Shown: positions 9,096 through 16,603 of the stretch, piece after piece
Numbering within the stretch: position 1 is the first letter of the stretch
Layout of the letters: every line of letters begins with the position of its first letter
Assembly (NCBI GenBank): GCA_017500935.1
Contig: JAFVXW010000085.1
Span: 178,580 to 242,579, forward strand
DNA length: 64,000 nucleotides
Source: Lachnospiraceae bacterium
GTDB taxonomy: Bacteria > Bacillota > Clostridia > Lachnospirales > Lachnospiraceae
Direction: 5' to 3'
Program-made: the position numbers and the translations under genes
Notes under the pieces: model-generated
What the model was told of the DNA's origin: nothing
What the model saw: the letters and a program-made list of their open reading frames with translations, nothing else
The model's database searches: none

Positions 9096-9805
9096 ATGCA
9101 GATTACATATATCGGTCACAGCGGATTTCTGGTCGAAACTTCCGAATGTTATTATTTATTTGATTACTATCAAGGCACACTGCCGTCCCTTCAAACCGAC
9201 AAACCTATCCTGGTCTTTTCCAGCCATGTCCATCAGGATCATTACAATCCTGCTGTTTTTAAACTTTTAAAATCCATGGGGATGGAACAGATCACTGCTG
9301 TCCTTTCCAAGGATATCCCCAAGAAAAATATCCTGCGGATACCGCGGACTTAACCTATATTCCGGTAACTTTTCATCATACCTATGAGCTCCCCTGCAGC
9401 ACAACGCTGTACACCCTGCATTCCACGGATGCAGGTGCAGCATTCCTTCTGCAATGTCCGGAAGGAACACTTTACCATGCAGGTGACTTAAATGACTGGG
9501 CCTGGGACGGTGAACCCGAACAGGACAACCGCCAGATGACCGGCATGTACCGCCATGAAATCGACCTCTTAAAAGAGTATCAAAAGCTGCAGCTTGCAGA
9601 CAATGCCATCGATGCTGCTTTCATTCCCCTGGATCCCAGACAGGAAATCTATTATGCCAACGGTATGCTCTATTTTTTAAAAAAGATTAAAGTTTCCAGT
9701 GTATACCCCATGCATTTCTGGGAACATCCTGAAATCATTGATCAGTTTTTAAGGGAATATCCTGACTATACACACCTTATTCAAAAAGAGTTTGTCCTAT
9801 CATGA
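9096..9805 (+). pseudogene. beta-lactamase-fold hydrolase (UlaG-like), frameshifted
   Basis: Metallo-beta-lactamase fold protein split by one frameshift. The first frame starts MQITYIGHSGFLVETS and carries the metal motif SSHVHQDHYNP (HxHxDH), then ends at 9353. The reading continues one frame over with LTYIPVTFHHTYELP, LYHAGDLNDWAWDG (a metal-ligand region) and QEFVLS-like C-terminus to 9805. The switch lies at the A-run 9324-9328; one extra A would restore a protein of about 236 residues. AGGAG eight bases before 9096 overlaps the end of the GH2 gene, so they are co-transcribed. Could be a real mutation, phase variation or a sequencing error. Confidence 0.75.
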
Positions 9806-9825
9806 TAAACACCATATTTTTTTCA

Positions 9826-9858
9826 AAAGCGGTCGCAGAATATACGGCCGCTTTTTTT
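9826..9858 (+). terminator. intrinsic terminator of GH2 operon
   Basis: AAAGCGGTCG pairs with CGGCCGCTTT (one G-T pair) around a nine-base loop, followed directly by a T7 run; 20 bases after the hydrolase stop. Confidence 0.9.
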
Positions 9859-10000
9859 GGAACCATTGGATGATTGATCTGCGTATTCAATCAGGATTGT
9901 GTCATGCCAATCTTTTCCTTCTCCGGTGGAGTTTTTCCAGAAGATAAAGTATAATTTACCTGAACAGACAAAATTCAGTTTTTTTCTGAAAGAGGCAATC

Positions 10001-10750
10001 ATGAAATCAATATTTATTTCCAGCACATTCAAAGATATGCAGTCAGAAAGGGATATGCTGCAGTATCTGATCTATCCCCGTATAAGAAACGACATTCGGC
10101 AATTCGGAGAAGACATTAATATCCTCGACCTAAGATGGGGCGTAGATACTCTGAATTTGTCCGAAGAAGAAAGCGGAAAAGTTGTATTAAAAGTATGCAT
10201 AGATGCGATTGACCGATGTGTTCCTTACATCATAGTATTTCTGGGTGAAAGATACGGATGGATTCCGGAAGAACATATTATAGCGAAAACAAATGATACA
10301 AGAGTTGATAAGCATTACACCGGCGGAATGAGCATCACAAACCTGGAAATAGAATATGGGGTATTTTCCGAACTTTGCAGTATTGAAAAATGTATTTTCT
10401 GTTTTCGTAATCCCACGGTAAATGAAAGTATAGAGGAAAAATACCGGAAAATCTATGACAGTGAAAGTGAAATTCATCGCCAGAAATTAGAATGCCTTAA
10501 AAACAGAATACGACAGGAAAAGAATGCCGCTATCATTGAATATGATGCGTGCTGGGATGGGGAAAAACATAAAATAGCCGGTTTGGAGAACTTACAGGAA
10601 CAATTGTATGAAACTTTGAAAGAAAAAATAACAGCTGAATTTCATAACCGGATACCTCAAACACCTTACGATCAGATGAAACAGGAAATGGAACTTACAA
10701 AGCAGCAGTATCTGTCAACCTATTCTCAAAGATACAACGAAGAAAATTAA
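10001..10750 (+). CDS. DUF4062 domain protein, N-terminal half of a split STAND-type gene
   Basis: 249 residues opening with MKSIFISSTFKDMQSERD, the hallmark of DUF4062, a domain found at the N-terminus of large STAND-type NTPases such as TEP1/NPHP3-like proteins and bacterial relatives. Other conserved pieces are ILDLRWGVD (about residue 44) and YIIVFLGERYGWIP (about residue 75). AAAGAGG sits before the ATG at 10001; an upstream ATG at 9899 in the same frame has no such site. A TATAAT lies at 9950-9955. The frame stops at TAA 10748-10750 and the next ORF, in the same frame, begins at the next codon with the NTPase domain. In homologues of this architecture the two halves form one chain, so this is either a nonsense-broken gene or a split pair. 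Confidence 0.75.
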   Translation: MKSIFISSTFKDMQSERDMLQYLIYPRIRNDIRQFGEDINILDLRWGVDTLNLSEEESGKVVLKVCIDAIDRCVPYIIVFLGERYGWIPEEHIIAKTNDTRVDKHYTGGMSITNLEIEYGVFSELCSIEKCIFCFRNPTVNESIEEKYRKIYDSESEIHRQKLECLKNRIRQEKNAAIIEYDACWDGEKHKIAGLENLQEQLYETLKEKITAEFHNRIPQTPYDQMKQEMELTKQQYLSTYSQRYNEEN

Positions 10751-13087
10751 GTGATCCATGAGATCATAAGAAAAGTGGTTGGCTATCAGGATGCAAAAAA
10801 CATTCATCTGAAAGCGGAAGGCGGCCTGGGTAAAACTGCACTTATGTCAGGTCTTGCAAAAATCTGTGCGGAAGCTCAGATGAAGACAATCCTGTGTTAT
10901 GGCGGAACAAACGGATGTCAGGATTATCACACTTTTAAAAAATATGTGACCTATCAGCTGGAAACCTGTCTGGACGAAGCACATCAGGAAATAACAGATT
11001 CTTTGAATGAGCGCTTGATCGAACTGGACCAAAAGGTTGCACAGGATTTTAAAGTAATCTGTTTTCTGGATGCAATAGATCAGATTTTTGACAGTAATGA
11101 AATCCGTATTGACCTGCTGGACTTATGCCCTAATATTATTTTTGTAATATCATCTGTAAATGAAATATCCTTGATAAATGACAATATCAAATGCCTGGAA
11201 ATCGACGGTTTGACAGATGAGCAGATTTCCGGCATGATCATGAATACAACAGCACAAAGAGGAAAAACACTTAACCGGGAAATCATCCAGAAAATCACAG
11301 AACGTGATAATGCAAAAAATCCATTATATTTATCCAATCTGCTCCAGCGACTGTTTATGATGAGTGCCGGAGAATTTGAACTCGCAGAAAGTCTGGCTCC
11401 CGGAATAGAAGGAATTCATCAATACATGCATCAGATATTGGAGCTGGTTCCGGATGACCAGTTTGATCTGATTTCTTATCTGATGAAAGAAACTGCAAAG
11501 TATTTTCAGAATGTGGAGTTTCAGCAGATCATTTCATTGATCGATGCATCAAAAGACGGGCTTACAGAAAATGAACTCCGCGACATTCTTGCGCTAAAAG
11601 GAATCCAGTTCAATTCGTTACTATTCTCACAGATCGTAACATATCTGTATGATGTATTTATCCGGAAAAATAACGGAAAATGGGCGTTTAAGCATCGCTT
11701 GTTCAGAAAGGCTATCAAAGATGAGGACAATTCCCTGGACCTGCTTTGCAGATATGCTTTGATAAATGATGATTTTCTGGAAAAAGAAGGCTTGTACTAT
11801 CTGACAGAAAACAGGCATGAAAACGGATATCTTATTTATGAAAAGGGAAATATTGAGAATATGCAGGCGTTTATTGTCCGCCTGTTAAAAAAAGACGACA
11901 GCTATCAGGAATATTTTATAAAAATAGCAGAAAAGGCTGAATGCAATATCTGCTTTGAAAATGTATGCCGGCTAAATCATGAAACCTTAAACCGGATGCA
12001 GGAAACAATCCTGGACAAGTTATATGCAAGTGAACATCTGTCTCCGGAAAACCAGCTGCAATATTGGCGCCATAAAATAAGTTTATGCCGTTTTTACAAT
12101 CAGACATATCTTGACTGCTTAGAGCAAATAAAATCTTTGGATGAAGCGTTTTATTATTATGAAATATCAAGTTACAGATTTCATAACGGTGCAGCCGGGG
12201 AAGCAGAGGAAATGATCCAAAAAGCGATTTCTCTGGCAGAACAAAAGAAAAAAAGCGAAGAATCCATTGTCAAACTTTGCAACTATGTAAGAAAGCAAAT
12301 TGAATTTGTCACAAAGCACAGAACATTTGATCCTCTTAAACTGGAAGTTTATATGAAACTGTTACAGGAATACAGTAAAGAACCACTGTCAAAAGCGTAT
12401 AGATTGGAAACCTTATTGTATTCTGAGTTATCCATACTGTATACACAGAAAAAATACTATGATGCAAAAAAAGTAACAGAATATCGGGATGAAGCTGTAA
12501 AAAGAGCAAAATCGCTGATTGAGAAACTTCCATCCGTCGAAAATTTATATTTGATCCTTGATGTATATGCAAATGCCCAAAAGACCGTGAAGGATGAACA
12601 GCGATACCGGTATCTTGAGGAGTGCGTAAAATACAGCCAACGAAAATATGAGTTAACCAGACAAGATGAAGATCTGTATCATTTGGCATACGAATTAACA
12701 TTATATGCGGAACACCGGACAAATGAGGATGAAGTAATAAAACTCTACGAACAGGCAATACGGTATTTTGAAGATCTGTATCGGAAAAACGCAGAGCTGG
12801 CTCCCGTATGTAAGAAAAGATATTTATATGCAAAAGCAGATCTTGCATTGTATATGAAAAAATCAGAAAACTGGGAAAACCGCAAAAAAGGCTATTCTCT
12901 TTTGGAAGCAGTTGCAGCGGATGCATCTTTTGGTCAATTGAAGCAGCAAAAGAAACTGGAATATCTGGATATACTTATGGAGTATTGGATCCATAATTCC
13001 AGCACCCGTTCCCAGGCCCTAAAAGCATCTTGTTCCATCGCATATGCAAGACTTTTTCCAGCGATCCATGAACAATGCCTTACATAA
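10751..13087 (+). CDS. STAND-type P-loop NTPase with TPR-like helices, C-terminal half of split gene
   Basis: 778-residue ORF in the same frame as the DUF4062 ORF and beginning at the GTG right after its TAA. Walker A is EGGLGKT (residues 23-29), Walker B VICFLDAIDQ (102-111), and a sensor-like strand IIFVISSVNE follows (about 129-138). Residues beyond about 240 are helix-rich with TPR/superhelical character (for example AAGEAEEMIQKAISLAEQ). STAND proteins act as signal-dependent switches; bacterial ones include antiphage sensors. No Shine-Dalgarno is evident before the GTG, so translation would depend on readthrough or reinitiation. The last 30 or so residues are encoded antisense to an acetyltransferase remnant, so the natural C-terminus may be missing. 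Function unknown. Confidence 0.7.
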   Translation: MIHEIIRKVVGYQDAKNIHLKAEGGLGKTALMSGLAKICAEAQMKTILCYGGTNGCQDYHTFKKYVTYQLETCLDEAHQEITDSLNERLIELDQKVAQDFKVICFLDAIDQIFDSNEIRIDLLDLCPNIIFVISSVNEISLINDNIKCLEIDGLTDEQISGMIMNTTAQRGKTLNREIIQKITERDNAKNPLYLSNLLQRLFMMSAGEFELAESLAPGIEGIHQYMHQILELVPDDQFDLISYLMKETAKYFQNVEFQQIISLIDASKDGLTENELRDILALKGIQFNSLLFSQIVTYLYDVFIRKNNGKWAFKHRLFRKAIKDEDNSLDLLCRYALINDDFLEKEGLYYLTENRHENGYLIYEKGNIENMQAFIVRLLKKDDSYQEYFIKIAEKAECNICFENVCRLNHETLNRMQETILDKLYASEHLSPENQLQYWRHKISLCRFYNQTYLDCLEQIKSLDEAFYYYEISSYRFHNGAAGEAEEMIQKAISLAEQKKKSEESIVKLCNYVRKQIEFVTKHRTFDPLKLEVYMKLLQEYSKEPLSKAYRLETLLYSELSILYTQKKYYDAKKVTEYRDEAVKRAKSLIEKLPSVENLYLILDVYANAQKTVKDEQRYRYLEECVKYSQRKYELTRQDEDLYHLAYELTLYAEHRTNEDEVIKLYEQAIRYFEDLYRKNAELAPVCKKRYLYAKADLALYMKKSENWENRKKGYSLLEAVAADASFGQLKQQKKLEYLDILMEYWIHNSSTRSQALKASCSIAYARLFPAIHEQCLT

Positions 13088-13140
13088 TCAATCACTTGTT
13101 CCCAGAATTCATCTTCTTTGGTTAAAAACCTGATTTGCAA
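12994..13140 (-). pseudogene. truncated GNAT acetyltransferase remnant
   Basis: About 49 codons that look like the N-terminus of a GNAT acetyltransferase: a TTG start with GTGAGG eight bases upstream, then LQIRFLTKEDEFWEQVIDYV and SWIAGKSLAYAMEQ, ending with the typical WERVLEL. After about 12994 the similarity stops and the sequence belongs to the convergent STAND gene. It sits 10 bases after the tandem GNAT gene, so it was the next gene in that cassette. The truncation point marks the junction with the STAND block. Confidence 0.6.
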
Positions 13141-13150
13141 TACTATTACC

Positions 13151-14128
13151 TCACATTCTATTTTCCATGACCCAGAAGTCCTCGCTATGACCAGTATAAG
13201 CAATCTCATCCAGAATCGTTTCAACATAAACAAATCCTGCTTTCTGATATGCCTTAATTGCTCTCTGGTTACATGACGCAACTCTTAACAATATCCTTCC
13301 GGTATGTCTCTTTACCCGGCGCAATTCCTCAACACACTTTCGTACAAAATCTGCTCCATTTCCTTTGCCGCATAACTCTGGCGCCATTGACCATCCAACC
13401 CAAAGATCTTCGTCGCTATACTGGCACGATACCTGACCTAATATTCGCCCACCGTCTGTTAAGCAGAACTGTTCTGTTCCCCAGGTGGAGTCATCCATGA
13501 GATAGCCATTAGGACGACCTTTGAAACTATAGACATCGTAAGGGCTTTCATACTCCCAGCTGCTAATTTCATCAGCCATCACCTTAGTCATCGGAATAAG
13601 AATTCCACTTTCATACACATTATTCCAAATTGCCTTTTCATAAATGTCCTGTTGATTTTCCGGCGATTGTTCGTTGGTATTTACAAATCCCATTGCTTCC
13701 CAGAAAGGTTTTCCTGTAACCGGATCAGCAGTTAAATACATCATATCTGCTCCATCATCGTGAAACATTCGTTCCAGACGTTTGAACATCATTCTGCCAT
13801 ACCCCTTACGGCGATATTCTGGCTTAACATAAAACTCCATGATGTAACCATATCCTGGTTTAATGAACCCTTTGTGATCTTCGTGATCGATTTTTCCATA
13901 AAGGAAACCGACCAATATTTCGTCCACATAACATAGTTCTAAATGACGATCTGCCGGACCTTGCATTGCAATAATGCTGTTTATCCATTTTTGCCGAAAC
14001 CGCTCCGGTAATGGATGAACATCATGCTCGTTCATCTCATTGATATATGCATTCATCAATGAAATAAAAATCATGCAGTTTTCTTCGTTGTCAGCTGACA
14101 ATTGTACATACTTGATTTGGTTTTCCAT
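13151..14128 (-). CDS. tandem GNAT-family N-acetyltransferase
   Basis: 325 residues made of two GNAT folds that transfer an acetyl group from acetyl-CoA to an amine. The first copy has the acetyl-CoA loop EYRRKGYGRMMFKRLE (about residues 103-118, RxxGxG type). The second has GNGADFVRKCVEELRR with the loop ELCGKGNG (about residues 250-257) and a typical C-terminal AIKAYQKAGFVYVET. The start has GGAGG eight bases upstream. A 12-codon leader ORF and a hairpin precede it (14152-14196), suggesting translational control. It follows the methyltransferase and GNAT genes on the same strand. Substrate unknown; antibiotic or small-molecule acetylation is plausible but not shown. Confidence 0.85.
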   Translation of the reverse strand: MENQIKYVQLSADNEENCMIFISLMNAYINEMNEHDVHPLPERFRQKWINSIIAMQGPADRHLELCYVDEILVGFLYGKIDHEDHKGFIKPGYGYIMEFYVKPEYRRKGYGRMMFKRLERMFHDDGADMMYLTADPVTGKPFWEAMGFVNTNEQSPENQQDIYEKAIWNNVYESGILIPMTKVMADEISSWEYESPYDVYSFKGRPNGYLMDDSTWGTEQFCLTDGGRILGQVSCQYSDEDLWVGWSMAPELCGKGNGADFVRKCVEELRRVKRHTGRILLRVASCNQRAIKAYQKAGFVYVETILDEIAYTGHSEDFWVMENRM

Positions 14129-14151
14129 TTACCATTCCTCCAATTTTTTTC

Positions 14152-14177
14152 GGAGGGTTAGGAAGCGTGAACCCTCC
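14152..14177 (-). promoter_or_regulatory. hairpin with alternative pairing to the GNAT ribosome binding site
   Basis: On the minus-strand RNA, GGAGGGTT pairs with AACCCTCC (10-base loop). The second arm can instead pair with the GGAGG of the tandem GNAT gene at 14137-14141, which lies 10 bases downstream. The first arm is inside the leader ORF and the second starts at its stop codon, so a ribosome on the leader would change the pairing. This is the layout of a translational attenuator. Function is inferred from sequence only. Confidence 0.5.
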
Positions 14178-14196
14178 ATACACGATTTTTCTTCAT
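14158..14196 (-). CDS. 12-residue leader peptide before tandem GNAT
   Basis: Short ORF encoding MKKNRVWRVHAS with a strong AAGGGGG site eight bases before its ATG, ending 30 bases before the GNAT start. Its last codons form one arm of the hairpin at 14152-14177. The peptide is basic and has one Trp. Leader peptides of this size control erm and cat genes by ribosome stalling; the same logic is proposed here but unproven. Confidence 0.5.
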   Translation of the reverse strand: MKKNRVWRVHAS

Positions 14197-14320
14197 ATAA
14201 AATTCCCCCTTTCCATAAATGGATTGTATTCAAACATCACCATCTGATGCAGATACCTTCTCGTGAGATTACAACACTGTTGCTTCATCAACGAAAGCTA
14301 TCACTATTCCATATTGCATA

Positions 14321-15112
14321 CTATTTCTGGGAAACGATCGTAATCCATGCTGGTAAAGCTGCCATCGGATTACATTCCCAATCGTTTATTCTCTGTATAC
14401 TCTTACTATCCTGCTTTTTCAATTCATCATAAGTGTACCAAAATGATGCATTAACAGCTTCCAACTCCGCCATTTCCTTAATCGATAAATGAGCATATAC
14501 ATTCGCATTTATCAGGTCCTGAACACGCCAATGACAGGATGGCATTGTATCTTCATACGCCTTTATTACTTTCGGTTCTTTCCAGGGTTCTCCTGTAAAT
14601 GGTCGATTAAAAGGATGAATGTCGTACATGATCGAATAACCAGATGATCTTAACACTCTGCTGATATTTCGATACATTACATTCAACTCCGGGATCCATG
14701 AATGAGTGCCATTGGATGTATATACAAGATCATAAGTCTCATTCTCGATATTTGAGAGTTCCATTGTATTATCACAGATAAACTTAATATCAAGCTTTAA
14801 TCTTTCTGCAATCGCTGCTGCATTCTCTAACTGCCTTTCACTGATATCTGCTGAAGTAACGTTTGCTCCTAACAACGCAAATGCAAATGCGGCATGATTA
14901 TCACCACTTGATGGCAGCAAAATACGTCTATTCTTTAACTCAGGAATATATTTACTGATCAGATTAAACACTGCAGGATGAAATGCAGAAGCAGGATTAT
15001 TGATCAGCTTTGTGATTTTCTCCTCCGTTCTTAAAGATTTATACCATTCTGAATCAGCGGTTTTATTCCAACTATCCTTTACTTCTTTTAACCAGTTTTC
15101 CATTGACTCCAC
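14321..15112 (-). CDS. class I SAM-dependent methyltransferase
   Basis: 263 residues. The SAM-binding motif I region reads ILLPSSGDNHAAFAFALLGA (about residues 64-83), a divergent form with SSGDN in place of the usual GxGxG, followed by ANVTSADISERQLENA with the acidic residue that binds the ribose. Motif IV-like YDLVYTSNGTHSW lies near residue 128. It belongs to the same broad group as class I methyltransferases annotated next to acetyltransferases in Firmicutes. It lies eight bases after the upstream GNAT and 190 bases before the tandem GNAT, on one strand. Methyl acceptor unknown. Confidence 0.82.
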   Translation of the reverse strand: MESMENWLKEVKDSWNKTADSEWYKSLRTEEKITKLINNPASAFHPAVFNLISKYIPELKNRRILLPSSGDNHAAFAFALLGANVTSADISERQLENAAAIAERLKLDIKFICDNTMELSNIENETYDLVYTSNGTHSWIPELNVMYRNISRVLRSSGYSIMYDIHPFNRPFTGEPWKEPKVIKAYEDTMPSCHWRVQDLINANVYAHLSIKEMAELEAVNASFWYTYDELKKQDSKSIQRINDWECNPMAALPAWITIVSQK

Positions 15113-15120
15113 CTCACATT

Positions 15121-15597
15121 CTAACCATTGCAGTTCAACAGCTTTGCATAATAGTATCCCTTGATCTGCTTATTTTCAAATCCGGGAACCGAACTTACCC
15201 CCAGCATTGCTGCCGGACACATACAATAATTCAACTTGTACCACATATGAAGAGCCTCCACCTTATCATCACTGCTCCAGGCACGGATCTGATAATATCC
15301 ATATTCTTTTGCAAATCCTTCCAGCCACTTCACCAATTGGCTGCCAATCCCCTGCCGCCTATATGCTTTTTTCACTTCAATCACTTCAATAAAAGCATCT
15401 CTGTACATTTCCAGTGGCTTTATCCATTGCGCAGGTCTCAACGCAGCAAATCCTGCAACACACTCTCCATCCATGGCCGCGATCAAAAAACATCCTTCTC
15501 CCCGTACAAGACAATCATAATCATTTACCCAAGAACCATACTGCTCTGCGATCATTCTTTCGATATCTGTATCAATTTCTTTATAAACGATATTCAT
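15121..15597 (-). CDS. GNAT-family N-acetyltransferase
   Basis: 158-residue single-domain GNAT. The acetyl-CoA loop is KKAYRRQGIGSQLVKWLE (about residues 76-93), with FIEVIEVKKAYRR forming strand beta-4, and the C-terminal helix region DDKVEALHMWYKLNY. First structural gene of the minus-strand cassette GNAT, methyltransferase, tandem GNAT, GNAT remnant. It has GTGGAGG before its ATG. A 21-codon leader ORF and an intrinsic terminator lie between the promoter at 15961 and this gene, so expression probably depends on antitermination. Substrate unknown. Confidence 0.85.
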   Translation of the reverse strand: MNIVYKEIDTDIERMIAEQYGSWVNDYDCLVRGEGCFLIAAMDGECVAGFAALRPAQWIKPLEMYRDAFIEVIEVKKAYRRQGIGSQLVKWLEGFAKEYGYYQIRAWSSDDKVEALHMWYKLNYCMCPAAMLGVSSVPGFENKQIKGYYYAKLLNCNG

Positions 15598-15735
15598 AGT
15601 TTTCCTCCACGTTCAGACGTTTAACTTGACAGTATCTCCGTCACTAATTCTTAAGGTAATGTTCAATTTTTATGCGAACATCCTTTCAAGCCATTTTTCA
15701 TCCCTTAGGGCGTCTGCCGTGGTAAAAAAGTATAC

Positions 15736-15765
15736 AAAAAGACCACAGCCTTATAAACTGTGGTC
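15736..15765 (-). terminator. terminator/attenuator upstream of the GNAT cassette
   Basis: On the minus strand GACCACAG pairs perfectly with CTGTGGTC around a nine-base loop, followed by TTTTTG and a further T-rich tract. It lies after the 21-codon leader ORF and about 140 bases before the GNAT start. The CTGTG at the leader's last codons can also pair with CACAG of the 5' arm, a weak five-base antiterminator. Confidence 0.65.
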
Positions 15766-15833
15766 CATTACACGTTTTCATATAATTGCTATTCATGCAA
15801 AACTATACAGCAAAGAGAAACTCATGAATATGA

Positions 15834-15899
15834 TTATTCACAGCAGACTGACTTAACACTATATTCAATTTTCCTGATTAACATCTTGCTCATACTCAT
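15834..15899 (-). CDS. 21-residue leader peptide before the GNAT cassette
   Basis: Short ORF with AAAGGAG nine bases before the ATG. The peptide begins MSMSKMLIRKIEY and ends SVCCE, with tandem Cys codons just before the stop. It lies between a good promoter (15933-15961) and an intrinsic terminator (15736-15765). This promoter, leader ORF, terminator, gene order is the standard layout of ribosome-mediated attenuation. An alternative is a small signalling or secreted peptide, but no export gene is near. Confidence 0.5.
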   Translation of the reverse strand: MSMSKMLIRKIEYSVKSVCCE

Positions 15900-15932
15900 G
15901 CCGTCAGTCTCCTTTCGAATTTTTCTATTTTG

Positions 15933-15961
15933 ACATTAACATATCTCAGGGCATGTGTCAA
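15933..15961 (-). promoter_or_regulatory. promoter of leader/GNAT cassette
   Basis: TTGACA, 17-base spacer, TAATGT with a TG one base upstream (extended -10). Transcription would begin about 25-30 bases before the leader ORF. Confidence 0.6.
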
Positions 15962-15993
15962 TTATACTGATAGTTTAAATTCTTATCAGCATA

Positions 15994-16242
15994 TCAGCTT
16001 TTTCTAATCCCACAGATTCCGCCCACAATCAGGGATACTCCTATCAAAACTTGTAAAATCAAGTTTCCTCTTCCCACTCTTCCAGCCACAAAGACAGATG
16101 TTGGGCCATCGGCTCCTCCAATGATACTTACAGAATAAGACATCTGAGTTTCCCAAATAATACTCATTATCATAGGCATAACTGCGCTTATCAGAACTAA
16201 TCCCCCACTCGCAATCAATAAAATAAACGGAACTTTCTTCAT
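15994..16242 (-). CDS. small two-helix membrane protein with OadB-like GGADGPT motif
   Basis: 82 residues with membrane segments at about 5-29 and 59-78. Between them is SVSIIGGADGPTSVFVAGRV. The GGADGPT motif is the signature of the beta subunit of sodium-pumping decarboxylases (OadB/GcdB/MmdB), where it lies in an ion-translocating re-entrant segment, yet OadB is about 400 residues and this protein has only this piece. A homologue of the same size is at 61788-62057. Function unknown; it may be a detached ion-path element or a small regulatory protein. It has an isolated position, with AGGAG before the start. Confidence 0.65.
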   Translation of the reverse strand: MKKVPFILLIASGGLVLISAVMPMIMSIIWETQMSYSVSIIGGADGPTSVFVAGRVGRGNLILQVLIGVSLIVGGICGIRKS

Positions 16243-16441
16243 TTCTGACTCCTCTTATATCCTGTTATTAATTCATCCAGAATCTCTTACTAATTCTGTC
16301 AATAACCTGATATTAGCACAACTAAATCTCTCTGAGAACATGCTTCATAAAATCTTAAACTTTATTCACAGAAATCTTCAGTGATTCCACATTGTAGAAT
16401 TATTCACAATATTTTTCAGAATAAACTTACTTTCTTTTCAC

Positions 16442-16470
16442 TTGACAGAAAAGAATATACCCCCTATAAT
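16442..16470 (+). promoter_or_regulatory. consensus promoter upstream of the yitT gene
   Basis: TTGACA and TATAAT with a 17-base spacer, a perfect SigA consensus. The region 16243-16441 before it is AT-rich and I see no gene in it. Transcription would start near 16477, only about 20 bases before a strong terminator. Confidence 0.8.
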
Positions 16471-16496
16471 ACGGCATGTATTAGGCTAAGACCTCG

Positions 16497-16537
16497 ATCC
16501 ACGTTTGTCAGGGAAAATGACGAACGTGGATTTTTTT
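16497..16537 (+). terminator. strong terminator in the yitT leader (attenuator or short RNA end)
   Basis: ATCCACGTTTGTCA pairs with TGACGAACGTGGAT (14 pairs, one G-T) around GGGAAAA, then T7. With the promoter at 16442-16470 it defines a transcript of about 60 bases ending 67 bases before yitT. It is either an attenuator for yitT or the 3' end of a separate small RNA. No riboswitch class I know fits the 20 bases between. Confidence 0.8.
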
Positions 16538-16603
16538 ATTTCAGGGCCTTCCCTTACTTAAAGCTTAAAATTTGAATCAAAAAAACTAGAAAGGAACTGT
16601 AAA

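Noticed and set aside
9324-9328. Programmed frameshift site in the beta-lactamase-fold gene
   Set aside because: The heptamer in frame (G AAA AAT) is not a standard slippery sequence, and no stimulatory stem or internal Shine-Dalgarno was seen. A plain indel is simpler.
16477-16537. Possible riboswitch before yitT
   Set aside because: The sequence between promoter and terminator is too short for known classes, and no preQ1, fluoride, guanidine or manganese consensus could be matched.
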